Under the pieces are notes generated by a model. That model was given only the letters and a program-made list of their open reading frames with translations. It searched no databases and was not told where the DNA came from. Both the position numbers and the translations under genes were made by a program. From the NCBI GenBank assembly GCA_017391545.1, contig JAFOYD010000024.1, positions 1-11,812 of the forward strand: a DNA stretch of 11,812 nt, in the 5' to 3' direction. Of the stretch, positions 6,041 through 11,812 are shown one piece after another. The stretch's first letter is position 1; every line of letters begins with the position of its first letter. Source of the DNA: Lachnospiraceae bacterium (GTDB lineage: Bacteria; Bacillota; Clostridia; Lachnospirales; Lachnospiraceae).

Positions 6041-7767
6041 TATCAAATGATTATGTGGATGTGATCGTGAATTTTGTGCTGCCGCCGGAGTATGAGAGAC
6101 CGGTGGACTATTGTTATCATGCAATTACAGAGGATATGGGCATCATGTACATCAACCGTGATATCGTGCCACAGGCACGTATGACACAGGCGACCTACTC
6201 CTTTATTCCCAAATGCTATGGACTTGTAGACATCGAGCGTGCGGGTGGAAGGAGAGACAGTGATATCAGAATGTCGCAGACTGCCAGTCTGAATACATTG
6301 AGTATGTCCGAATCTGGTATTTTGTCAGTACAGGGACCACCACTGAATCTGACGGGAAAGCGTGTTACCATAGGCTTCATTGATACAGGCATACGATACC
6401 AGGAGCCGGTATTTCGGGATTATGCGGGGAGAAGCCGCATTCGTGCCATATGGGATCAGACGATACAGACAGGAACACCGCCGGAAGGCTTTGAATACGG
6501 TTCAGAGTATACGAATGACAGGATCAATGAGGCACTTCAAAGCGATAACCCGACTGATATTGTGCCAAGCACGGATGCCAATGGTCACGGAAGCATTATG
6601 GCAAGTCTGGCAGCGGGTAGTGTGATCGAGAACGGGCTTTTCACAGGTGCGGCGCCTGACTGTGATATTGTCGTGGTGAAGTTAAAAGAGGCAAAGCAGT
6701 ATATCCGGGAATACTATAAGATACCGCCCGGAGTACCCTGCTATTGTGAGCCCGATATACTGCAGGCAATCCAGTATCTGCAGAAATTTGTGCGCACACT
6801 GTACAGTCCGCTTGTCATCTGTCTGGGCGTCGGAACCAGCACAGGTGACCACACGGGTGCAGGGACCTTGGGAACCTATATGGACTTTCTTGGCAGGAAA
6901 AACAGCCGTGTGTTCGTGGTGGCGGGAGGAAATGAAGGAAATGCGGCACATCATTTTCACGGTGACATCACAAACAGCCAGCCTTATCAGGATGTGCAGC
7001 TGAGAGTCGGCGAGAATGAGGCAGGCTTTATCATGGATCTGTGGGGCGATGCGCCATATTATTACAGTGTCACCATCCGGTCACCGGGTGGTGAGACAAT
7101 AAGCTGGAACAATCCCAGAAGTTCCATACCACAGGAATTTACATTTGTATTTGAGAAGACTAGAATCATTATTGATTTTTTGCTGGTGGAGCAGACCTCA
7201 GGGGCAGAACTGATTCGATTTGCTTTTACAGACCCTACAGCCGGAATCTGGAGTATCCGGGTAAATTCCGCAGGAAATACGATTGGGGGAAGCTTTGACA
7301 TCTGGCTTCCCATAACGCAGTTTCTGTCATCAGATACATACTTCCTGGAACCGAATCCTCAGACGACCATTACGGAGCCGGGATATGTGCATGGTGTCGT
7401 GACGGTGGCCAATTATCAGATGACGAATAAAAGCATCGCTGTCTCTTCGGGAAGAGGTTATGCCAGAGATAACTATATCGTGCCGGATGTGGCAGCTCCG
7501 GGCGTTAACGTATCCACACCCTTTGGAGTACATTCCGGTTCAAGCCTGTCGGCTGCAATCACAGCAGGAGGCTGTGCACAGCTCCTTGAGTGGGCGGTAG
7601 TAGAAGAAAATGACATTCTTGTCAATTCTGTCAATATCAAAAACTATCTGGTACGTGGTGCAGGGCGCGAGAATTTTCTGGAATATCCAAACCGAGAGTG
7701 GGGCTTTGGAAGGCTTGACATTGCAGGTGTGTTTGAGTTCATGGCAGGACTCGGTGCGACATTCTGA
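6019..7767 (+). CDS. Csp-like S8 (subtilisin) family serine protease
   Basis: The 582-residue protein is a subtilase with all active-site residues visible: D122 in IGFIDTG, H190 in DANGHGS, oxyanion-hole N305 in VAGGNEGN, and S509 in SGSSLSAA. There is no signal peptide or membrane segment. Residues 1 to about 105 look like a prodomain, and about 320-430 is a beta-rich insert between the oxyanion Asn and the catalytic Ser. This is the arrangement of the clostridial Csp proteases, which activate a spore cortex hydrolase at germination, though Lachnospiraceae carry related copies of unknown role. The start is GTG with AGGAGA five bases upstream, and the N-terminus CKERILSNDY suits the family. 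The start is buried in a stem-loop. A germination role here is not supported by neighbours. Confidence 0.87.
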   Translation: MTCKERILSNDYVDVIVNFVLPPEYERPVDYCYHAITEDMGIMYINRDIVPQARMTQATYSFIPKCYGLVDIERAGGRRDSDIRMSQTASLNTLSMSESGILSVQGPPLNLTGKRVTIGFIDTGIRYQEPVFRDYAGRSRIRAIWDQTIQTGTPPEGFEYGSEYTNDRINEALQSDNPTDIVPSTDANGHGSIMASLAAGSVIENGLFTGAAPDCDIVVVKLKEAKQYIREYYKIPPGVPCYCEPDILQAIQYLQKFVRTLYSPLVICLGVGTSTGDHTGAGTLGTYMDFLGRKNSRVFVVAGGNEGNAAHHFHGDITNSQPYQDVQLRVGENEAGFIMDLWGDAPYYYSVTIRSPGGETISWNNPRSSIPQEFTFVFEKTRIIIDFLLVEQTSGAELIRFAFTDPTAGIWSIRVNSAGNTIGGSFDIWLPITQFLSSDTYFLEPNPQTTITEPGYVHGVVTVANYQMTNKSIAVSSGRGYARDNYIVPDVAAPGVNVSTPFGVHSGSSLSAAITAGGCAQLLEWAVVEENDILVNSVNIKNYLVRGAGRENFLEYPNREWGFGRLDIAGVFEFMAGLGATF

Positions 7768-7776
7768 TACAAAATT

Positions 7777-7830
7777 TTGAACAGTTTTTATTTTATTGAA
7801 TATTTTCCCGCAAACGAGAAATGCTATAAC
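7777..7830 (+). promoter_or_regulatory. Candidate promoters of the lipoprotein gene
   Basis: Two options are visible. An extended -10, TGCTATAAC (TG at 7822-7823, hexamer 7825-7830), has no clear -35 and would give a leader of about 36 nt. Alternatively, TTGAAC at 7777-7782 with TATTTT at 7801-7806 has an 18-bp spacer. No strong terminator is seen after the protease gene, so read-through is also possible. Confidence 0.4.
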
Positions 7831-7872
7831 AAACAAGAAAATCATCTAGTTTTTTATGGAGGGAAAATATTT

Positions 7873-8982
7873 ATGAAAAAGAAAAAATTGTTGGTTCAAA
7901 AAACAGTATTGATGGCGGTATGCATGACTTGTGTATTGTCCATGTCGGCCTGTGGATTTAATAAGAAAAATAATCAGAACAATCAAAACAATGATCCATT
8001 GACAGGAGAGCAGATGTCAGAGACGGGTGAAAGTAATACCAGTCAGGGGACAAATACAGCAGGTGGCGACTATGCTGATTTTGATACCATGATTAATGAT
8101 CAGAACACAAATCCAAATGATATCATTAACTATATTAATACCAATATTGTCAGTGCAGGTGTCAGCGATGTGGAGTATTTCTTCAGAGGACTTCTCGGCT
8201 TTGGCAATGACATCAGAGATATCGATTTTACCGGACTTGAGCAGAGCAGGCAATATATGCCGGAGGACATGATCGCGTTTATGGATCTGATGAAGCTCGA
8301 GGCGGATACACCGTCTATGGTGATGTCAAATGAGGAAAATAGAAGAGTCATCAACATGACACTCTCCGAGATGCTTGAGAGAGCGCTATTGTTCGAGCAG
8401 CATCTGGAGAAATATCCGGACAATGTGACGACGGATGCTGCTGAGCGGCTTTATATGGAAATTGCGACACAGGCAATTACAGGCGGATATGATAAGACAG
8501 CAGGCATCAGCCACTATTATAAGGGTGCGACAGAGGATGTGATCGACCAGGAGTCCCTGCAGTATTACCAGCAGTTTGCCGAGGCAAATCCGGACAGCAA
8601 TCTGGGACGAATCGTGGCAGAATATGTGACAATTCTGCGGACCAATCAGTTTCAGATCAACGATGCAGTCGAGGAATTCTATATGGGACTTCAGGAACGC
8701 CTTGCTGTCAAAACATGGGCAAATACCAACAATAACGGACAGACAGGTACGAATGGCATAAACGGTACGAATACAAATGGAAATAATGCAACAGGAAATG
8801 GCACGAACGGTACAAATATAAATGGAAATAATACAACTGGCAATGGTACGAACACAAATGGAAATAACACAACAGGTAACGGCACAAATAATGCAAACAA
8901 AAGGGGAAACAACACAAACGGAAATAACGCCACCAACAATTCAAATGCAGGAAATGCAGTGATTGAAGGAACAGCAAGATAA
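7873..8982 (+). CDS. Predicted lipoprotein with Asn/Gly/Thr-rich repeat tail, function unknown
   Basis: I chose the ATG at 7873 because GGAGGG (7858-7863) lies 9 nt upstream and the product then starts with a lipoprotein signal: KKKK, a hydrophobic run, and a lipobox ending M24-S25-A26-C27. The 369-residue precursor would be lipidated at C27 and anchored outside the membrane. Residues 30-60 are a polar, Asn-rich linker. Residues about 65-285 form an acidic, apparently helical domain I do not recognise. From about 286 the protein is almost entirely Asn, Gly and Thr, with three near-identical 12-residue repeats. No cysteine follows C27 and no enzyme motif is visible. The next gene encodes a signal-peptidase-II-like protein, a possible processing partner. 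Confidence 0.85.
   Translation: MKKKKLLVQKTVLMAVCMTCVLSMSACGFNKKNNQNNQNNDPLTGEQMSETGESNTSQGTNTAGGDYADFDTMINDQNTNPNDIINYINTNIVSAGVSDVEYFFRGLLGFGNDIRDIDFTGLEQSRQYMPEDMIAFMDLMKLEADTPSMVMSNEENRRVINMTLSEMLERALLFEQHLEKYPDNVTTDAAERLYMEIATQAITGGYDKTAGISHYYKGATEDVIDQESLQYYQQFAEANPDSNLGRIVAEYVTILRTNQFQINDAVEEFYMGLQERLAVKTWANTNNNGQTGTNGINGTNTNGNNATGNGTNGTNINGNNTTGNGTNTNGNNTTGNGTNNANKRGNNTNGNNATNNSNAGNAVIEGTAR
8764..8880 (+). repeat. Tandem 36-bp (12-residue) repeats in the lipoprotein tail
   Basis: Three copies of a 36-bp unit lie at 8764-8799, 8809-8844 and 8845-8880, with a 9-bp insert (codons GTN) between the first two. They encode GTNTNGNNATGN, GTNINGNNTTGN and GTNTNGNNTTGN. Differences are mostly at third codon positions, suggesting duplication followed by drift. 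Decayed copies appear to continue to about 8940. Copy number may vary between strains. Confidence 0.85.
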
Positions 8983-8986
8983 GCAT

Positions 8987-9015
8987 TTGACAATCTGCCA
9001 CTCCTGTGTTAGCCT
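8987..9015 (+). promoter_or_regulatory. Possible weak promoter of the LspA-like gene
   Basis: TTGACA at 8987-8992 matches the -35 consensus exactly and starts five bases after the lipoprotein stop. At 17 bp spacing the -10 is TAGCCT (9010-9015), a poor match helped only by an upstream TGT. The gene may instead be read from the lipoprotein promoter. Confidence 0.3.
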
Positions 9016-9055
9016 TGAATAAACGATGGGCAAAGCTAGAAGGGATGTGGTGGAT

Positions 9056-9538
9056 ATGCCATATATTATGACACTTGTGTCACTTTTTGCGGCAGACAGT
9101 ATCATAAAATATCGCATCGAAAAAGAGAAAAGGCCAGGTGACGTGACACCCTGCCTGAATGGAAAAGTGGTGATTAAAAAGTACCATAACAAGGGCGCCA
9201 TGCTGAATATTGGGGAGCAAAACCAGCATTTTATGGCGATTCTGTCACTGGTATTCAGTGCCTTTGTTACGGGAATCTTTGTGGTGACGCTTAGCATGAA
9301 AGGGAAAAAGCTGTTAAATACAGGCCTTGCACTTATTCTTGGCGGTGCCTATAGCAATACTTATGACCGTTTGAGAAGAAAATATGTTGTTGATTACCTC
9401 TCCTTTCAGATCAACACAGACAAAATAAACAATAATCTATGTAAAAGGCTCGCACAAAAGTTCAATGCAATCGTGTATAATATATCTGATTTTGGTATTA
9501 TTTTAGGTTCCATGTTGCTTGTGTGCAGCGCAAAATAA
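9056..9538 (+). CDS. Signal peptidase II (LspA)-like membrane protein
   Basis: The protein is 160 residues from this ATG, close to the usual LspA length, with about four hydrophobic segments. LspA cleaves the signal peptide from lipidated prolipoproteins. Matching marks are D14-K18 in the first helix (LspA has D-x-x-x-K there), N45-K-G-A, the GGAYSNTYDR stretch, and the two expected catalytic aspartates D113 (VVDY) and D145 (YNISD). The motifs are looser than in housekeeping LspA: the usual GN pair is SN, and the FNxAD motif is YNISD. The start is uncertain. An ATG at 9026 has no ribosome binding site, a GTG at 9050 lies 5 nt from AAGGG, and the ATG at 9056 lies 11 nt from it but gives the most typical N-terminus. 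It directly follows a lipoprotein gene, a possible substrate. Confidence 0.75.
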   Translation: MPYIMTLVSLFAADSIIKYRIEKEKRPGDVTPCLNGKVVIKKYHNKGAMLNIGEQNQHFMAILSLVFSAFVTGIFVVTLSMKGKKLLNTGLALILGGAYSNTYDRLRRKYVVDYLSFQINTDKINNNLCKRLAQKFNAIVYNISDFGIILGSMLLVCSAK

Positions 9539-9562
9539 AAGTCGGATGCATTCGCATCCGGC
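9531..9562 (-). terminator. Intrinsic terminator of the carbamate kinase gene
   Basis: Stem 9541-9549 with 9554-9562 pairs over nine positions with one G.U wobble and a 4-nt loop. On the minus strand it is followed by TTTTATTTTG, a good U-tract, and it starts five bases after the kinase stop. In the plus direction the tract after the stem (TTGCTTATTTTG) is weaker, but it may also end the LspA-like transcript. The U-tract overlaps the LspA-like stop codon. Confidence 0.8.
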
Positions 9563-9566
9563 TTGC

Positions 9567-10499
9567 TTATTTTGTAATGATGGTACCGATCTTTTCATCA
9601 ATTGCATCGGCAGTCTTATTCAGAGATGTGATGATGACCTTTCCGCTCGGAACAGCTTCCAGATAGGATATGGCAGCCTTGATTTTAGGAAGCATATCCG
9701 TTTCACCAAATTGTCCCTCCTCAATGTATTTCATGGCATCGGCAACTGTCATGGCCTTTATAGGTTCCTCATTATCCTTACCGAAATTCAGGTATACGTA
9801 ATCAACGCTCGTAAGAATCAGCAGTTCATCTGTCTTCAAGTCACTGGCGAGTTTTCCTGCAATACTGTCTTTTTCGATGACCGCAGAAGCCCCCTTAAGG
9901 ATATGTTGCTGTTCGATTACAGGGATACCACCTCCGCCACAGGCAATAACGACCTGATCAGCGTCTGCCAGAGCCTTGATGGCTTCAATCTCTACGATAT
10001 CAATCGGCTGAGGTGCAGCTACGATCCTGCGGTAGCCGTCCCCGTCCTTAATGACATAATTTCCTTTGTTGACCTCTATGTCAGCATCTTCCTTTGACAT
10101 ATATCGTCCGATTGCCTTTTTCGGCTCATAGAATGATACATCATAGGGATCAACAGTTACCTGCGTCAGGATCGTACTTACCGGCTTCGAGATACCGCGG
10201 CGTAAAAGCTCTGACTTGAGTGAATTCTGAATATCATATCCTACATACCCCTGACTCATGGCAGAACATACGCACATCGGCGCAGGAGTATAGTCAATAT
10301 AGATACGGCGAAGCTCTGTCATGGCCTTATGAATCATACTTACCTGTGGACCGTTGCTGTGTGTGATGGTAAGCTGATAGTCCGCTTCGACTAAATCAGC
10401 AAGGGCCTTTGCCGTATTTTTTACAGCATCAAGCTGTTCATGGATTGTAGAACCAAGCGCATCATGTCCCAATGCGACAACTACCTTTTTCTTGCTCAT
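9567..10499 (-). CDS. Carbamate kinase family protein (divergent ArcC)
   Basis: The 310-residue product has the normal carbamate kinase length and amino-acid-kinase fold. The family reaction is carbamoyl phosphate plus ADP giving carbamate and ATP, usually after arginine deiminase and ornithine carbamoyltransferase, or in purine and agmatine breakdown. Family marks are HSNGPQV at 47-53, EPKKAIGRYMS, ACGGGGIPVI, the IEKDSIAGKLASDL segment and LTSVDYVYLNFG. Two phosphate-loop positions differ from the textbook enzyme: ALGHDALG replaces ALGGNA, and HSNGPQVS replaces HGNGPQVG. I set the start at 10499, where AGGAGG lies 7 nt upstream. No arginine deiminase or carbamoyltransferase gene is nearby. 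It is transcribed alone, divergently from the PfkB kinase. Whether it uses carbamoyl phosphate is open. Confidence 0.85.
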   Translation of the reverse strand: MSKKKVVVALGHDALGSTIHEQLDAVKNTAKALADLVEADYQLTITHSNGPQVSMIHKAMTELRRIYIDYTPAPMCVCSAMSQGYVGYDIQNSLKSELLRRGISKPVSTILTQVTVDPYDVSFYEPKKAIGRYMSKEDADIEVNKGNYVIKDGDGYRRIVAAPQPIDIVEIEAIKALADADQVVIACGGGGIPVIEQQHILKGASAVIEKDSIAGKLASDLKTDELLILTSVDYVYLNFGKDNEEPIKAMTVADAMKYIEEGQFGETDMLPKIKAAISYLEAVPSGKVIITSLNKTADAIDEKIGTIITK

Positions 10500-10561
10500 A
10501 TGAAAACCTCCTCGGAATATATTTTTGATAATTTGAAAAAATATCAATATAAATATACTTG

Positions 10562-10590
10562 ATTATAACAAATTGTCAGTCGTTTGTACA
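10562..10590 (-). promoter_or_regulatory. Promoter of the carbamate kinase gene
   Basis: Reading the minus strand, TGTACA (10590-10585, 4 of 6 to consensus) and a perfect TATAAT (10567-10562) are separated by 17 bp. The predicted start near 10555 gives an AT-rich leader of about 56 nt. Confidence 0.6.
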
Positions 10591-10629
10591 CAAAAAGTCA
10601 TGAATAAATTATGAACATTGACGAATCAA

Positions 10630-10658
10630 TTGACAGTAATTTTTGCGGGTGATATGAT
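10630..10658 (+). promoter_or_regulatory. Promoter of the HTH-PfkB kinase gene
   Basis: A perfect TTGACA (10630-10635) is followed after 17 bp by TATGAT (10653-10658). Transcription would begin near 10665, leaving about 50 nt before the ATG at 10717. It lies about 40 bp from the divergent carbamate kinase promoter, so one bound regulator could affect both. Confidence 0.8.
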
Positions 10659-10716
10659 ATTAAGAACGAAATGGAGTTTACCATAATTTTCCGTTGTGGT
10701 TCTGGGGAGGTATATT

Positions 10717-11802
10717 ATGACAAATAGAGAGGCACAGATATTTCAGTGGATTACAGAAAATCCAATGATTTCACAGGAAGAGCTTGCAGCAAAGGCAGGG
10801 ATTGCCCGTTCATCGGCAGCAGTGCATATTTCAAACCTGATGAAAAAAGGGTATATTTTGGGAAAAGGCTATGTGACGAATGGTCCAAGCTATTGTACGA
10901 TTATCGGAGGAGCAAATATTGATATCAGTGGAATGCCCAGTGAATCACTTTTGGAAGGTGGTGACAGTCAGGGAACGGTAGCTTATTCCCTTGGCGGCGT
11001 GGGTAGAAATATCGCACATAACTTAAGAATGCTTGGCGTCAATGTAAAACTGGTTACGGCATTTGGAGATGATACGTATGCGCATCAAATCATTGACAGT
11101 TGCAATGAGCTTGGAATTGAAATCGCAGATTCGTTAAAGCTCACCGGAGCAAGCACAGCTACGTATCTGCATATTGCTGATGAAAACAGAAAGACAAGAT
11201 TTGCAGTATCAGACATGAAAATATATGACAGACTGACACCGGAGTTTGTTTCAACAAAGCTCGAGCTGATGAACAGAGGGCGTATGGTAGTCCTTGACAC
11301 CAATCTTTTGCCGGAAACGATAGCATATATCTGTGAGAACTGCAAGGCACCTGTCTTTGCAAAATGCATATCAGCAAAAATGGCAGAGAAGCTGGTTCCG
11401 GTGCTTGGTCAGCTGAGTGTTGTGATTGCAAATAAAGCGGAGGCAGAAGTCCTTAGTGGTATTTCTATTAAAGACAAAGACACGCTTGAGCGGGCAGTCG
11501 ATATTATTCTTGAGCATGGTGTTAAAAATGTCTTTGTTGATGCGGGCAAGGAAGGTGTGTACTGTGGATGTTATGATGAGCAGTTCATGCTGACGGGTCC
11601 AAACCCTGACATGGAGGGCACATTAGGTGCAGGAGATGCTTTTGTGGCAGGTGTGACATTGGGTTATATGAAACATATGGATATCAGAAAAATGGCAAAG
11701 CTGGGACAGGCTGCTGCAGCGATTACGGTAGAGGGAACAGAGACTGTCAACACTCAAATGTGTGTGTCTGCCATTGCAGAGAGATCCAATCTGGAGCTTT
11801 AA
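10717..11802 (+). CDS. PfkB-family kinase with N-terminal winged helix, pseudouridine-kinase-like
   Basis: The 361-residue protein joins two domains. Residues 1-55 are a winged helix of the Lrp/AsnC type (SQEELAAKAGIARSSAAVHISNLMKKGYI). Residues 60-361 are a ribokinase/PfkB kinase with GGVGRNIAHN at 93-102 and the GAGDAFVAG signature, where D307 is the catalytic base. This layout is known in the E. coli YeiI and pseudouridine kinase group, which phosphorylate nucleosides or sugars before cleavage. I chose the ATG at 10717 because GGGGAGG lies 6 nt upstream; a GTG at 10696 has no such site. A reading frame may begin 2 nt after the stop; in this family a pseudouridine-phosphate glycosidase often follows. 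The kinase call is firm, the substrate is inferred. Confidence 0.88.
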   Translation: MTNREAQIFQWITENPMISQEELAAKAGIARSSAAVHISNLMKKGYILGKGYVTNGPSYCTIIGGANIDISGMPSESLLEGGDSQGTVAYSLGGVGRNIAHNLRMLGVNVKLVTAFGDDTYAHQIIDSCNELGIEIADSLKLTGASTATYLHIADENRKTRFAVSDMKIYDRLTPEFVSTKLELMNRGRMVVLDTNLLPETIAYICENCKAPVFAKCISAKMAEKLVPVLGQLSVVIANKAEAEVLSGISIKDKDTLERAVDIILEHGVKNVFVDAGKEGVYCGCYDEQFMLTGPNPDMEGTLGAGDAFVAGVTLGYMKHMDIRKMAKLGQAAAAITVEGTETVNTQMCVSAIAERSNLEL

Positions 11803-11804
11803 TT

Positions 11805-11812
11805 ATGATTAG
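11805..11812 (+). CDS. Possible start of the next gene, cut by the window edge
   Basis: An ATG at 11805 lies 2 nt after the kinase stop, with GGAG at 11793-11796 eight bases upstream, inside the end of the kinase gene. This is the pattern of a translationally coupled downstream gene, but only two full codons are present, so nothing can be said of the product from sequence. A pseudouridine-5'-phosphate glycosidase would fit the context. Confidence 0.35.

Noticed and set aside
7777..7872. 32-residue N-terminal extension of the lipoprotein
   Set aside because: It would put the lipoprotein signal inside the protein and overlaps both candidate promoters; the ATG at 7873 has a strong ribosome binding site.
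8764..8880. CRISPR-like spaced repeats
   Set aside because: The units are nearly contiguous, in frame and encode a low-complexity tail; there are no unique spacers and no cas genes.
8691..9001. Two open frames on the minus strand rich in Phe/Val/Pro or Cys/Tyr/Leu
   Set aside because: They are by-products of the 36-bp repeats, which lack stop codons in the opposite frames; no start signal supports them.
9519..10097. 192-codon open frame on the plus strand, opposite the carbamate kinase
   Set aside because: It covers a conserved kinase gene and crosses its terminator, with no ribosome binding site or recognisable product.

Overview
The window looks like chromosome from an anaerobic gut Firmicute, most likely a Lachnospiraceae member. 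The clues are moderate GC, strong AGGAGG-type ribosome binding sites, a phosphotransbutyrylase/butyrate kinase pair, a carboxyspermidine-type polyamine route, a Csp-like subtilase without a signal peptide, and a two-subunit ThrE-type exporter. No rRNA, tRNA, CRISPR array, transposase or phage gene is visible. The genus is not determined; butyrate-kinase users such as Coprococcus fit, but that is inference.

Layout. At 1-1318 (+) the last 45 codons of a carboxynorspermidine/carboxyspermidine dehydrogenase are followed by nspC, the decarboxylase of the same route. A near-perfect bidirectional terminator (1323-1357) separates them from ptb-buk (- strand, 3392 to 1387), which makes butyrate and ATP from butyryl-CoA and has a well-formed sigma-A-type promoter at 3485-3513. 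Between ptb and the next gene lies a compact element of nested and tandem inverted repeats (3516-3652), resembling a MITE or a structured RNA. From 3681 (+) come the two subunits of a ThrE/YjjPB-type exporter, then a D-lactate dehydrogenase-type 2-hydroxyacid dehydrogenase, probably one transcript. A Csp-like S8 protease follows; its GTG start sits inside a long stem-loop (5965-6040). Next come a lipoprotein with an Asn/Gly/Thr repeat tail and a small LspA-like protein. From 9567 a divergent carbamate kinase lies on the - strand. It is transcribed away from a PfkB kinase with an N-terminal winged helix (10717-11802, pseudouridine-kinase-like), which has a near-consensus promoter. A further gene may begin in the last eight bases.

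How it fits together. Much of the window concerns fermentation end products and small-molecule salvage: butyrate with ATP, a D-2-hydroxy acid, a possible carbamoyl-phosphate kinase and a possible nucleoside kinase. The co-oriented exporter and dehydrogenase suggest, without proving, that the exporter moves an organic acid. The points most worth a second look are the palindromic element at 3516-3652, the start-codon stem-loop of the protease, the LspA-like protein beside a lipoprotein, and the altered active-site loops of the carbamate kinase.
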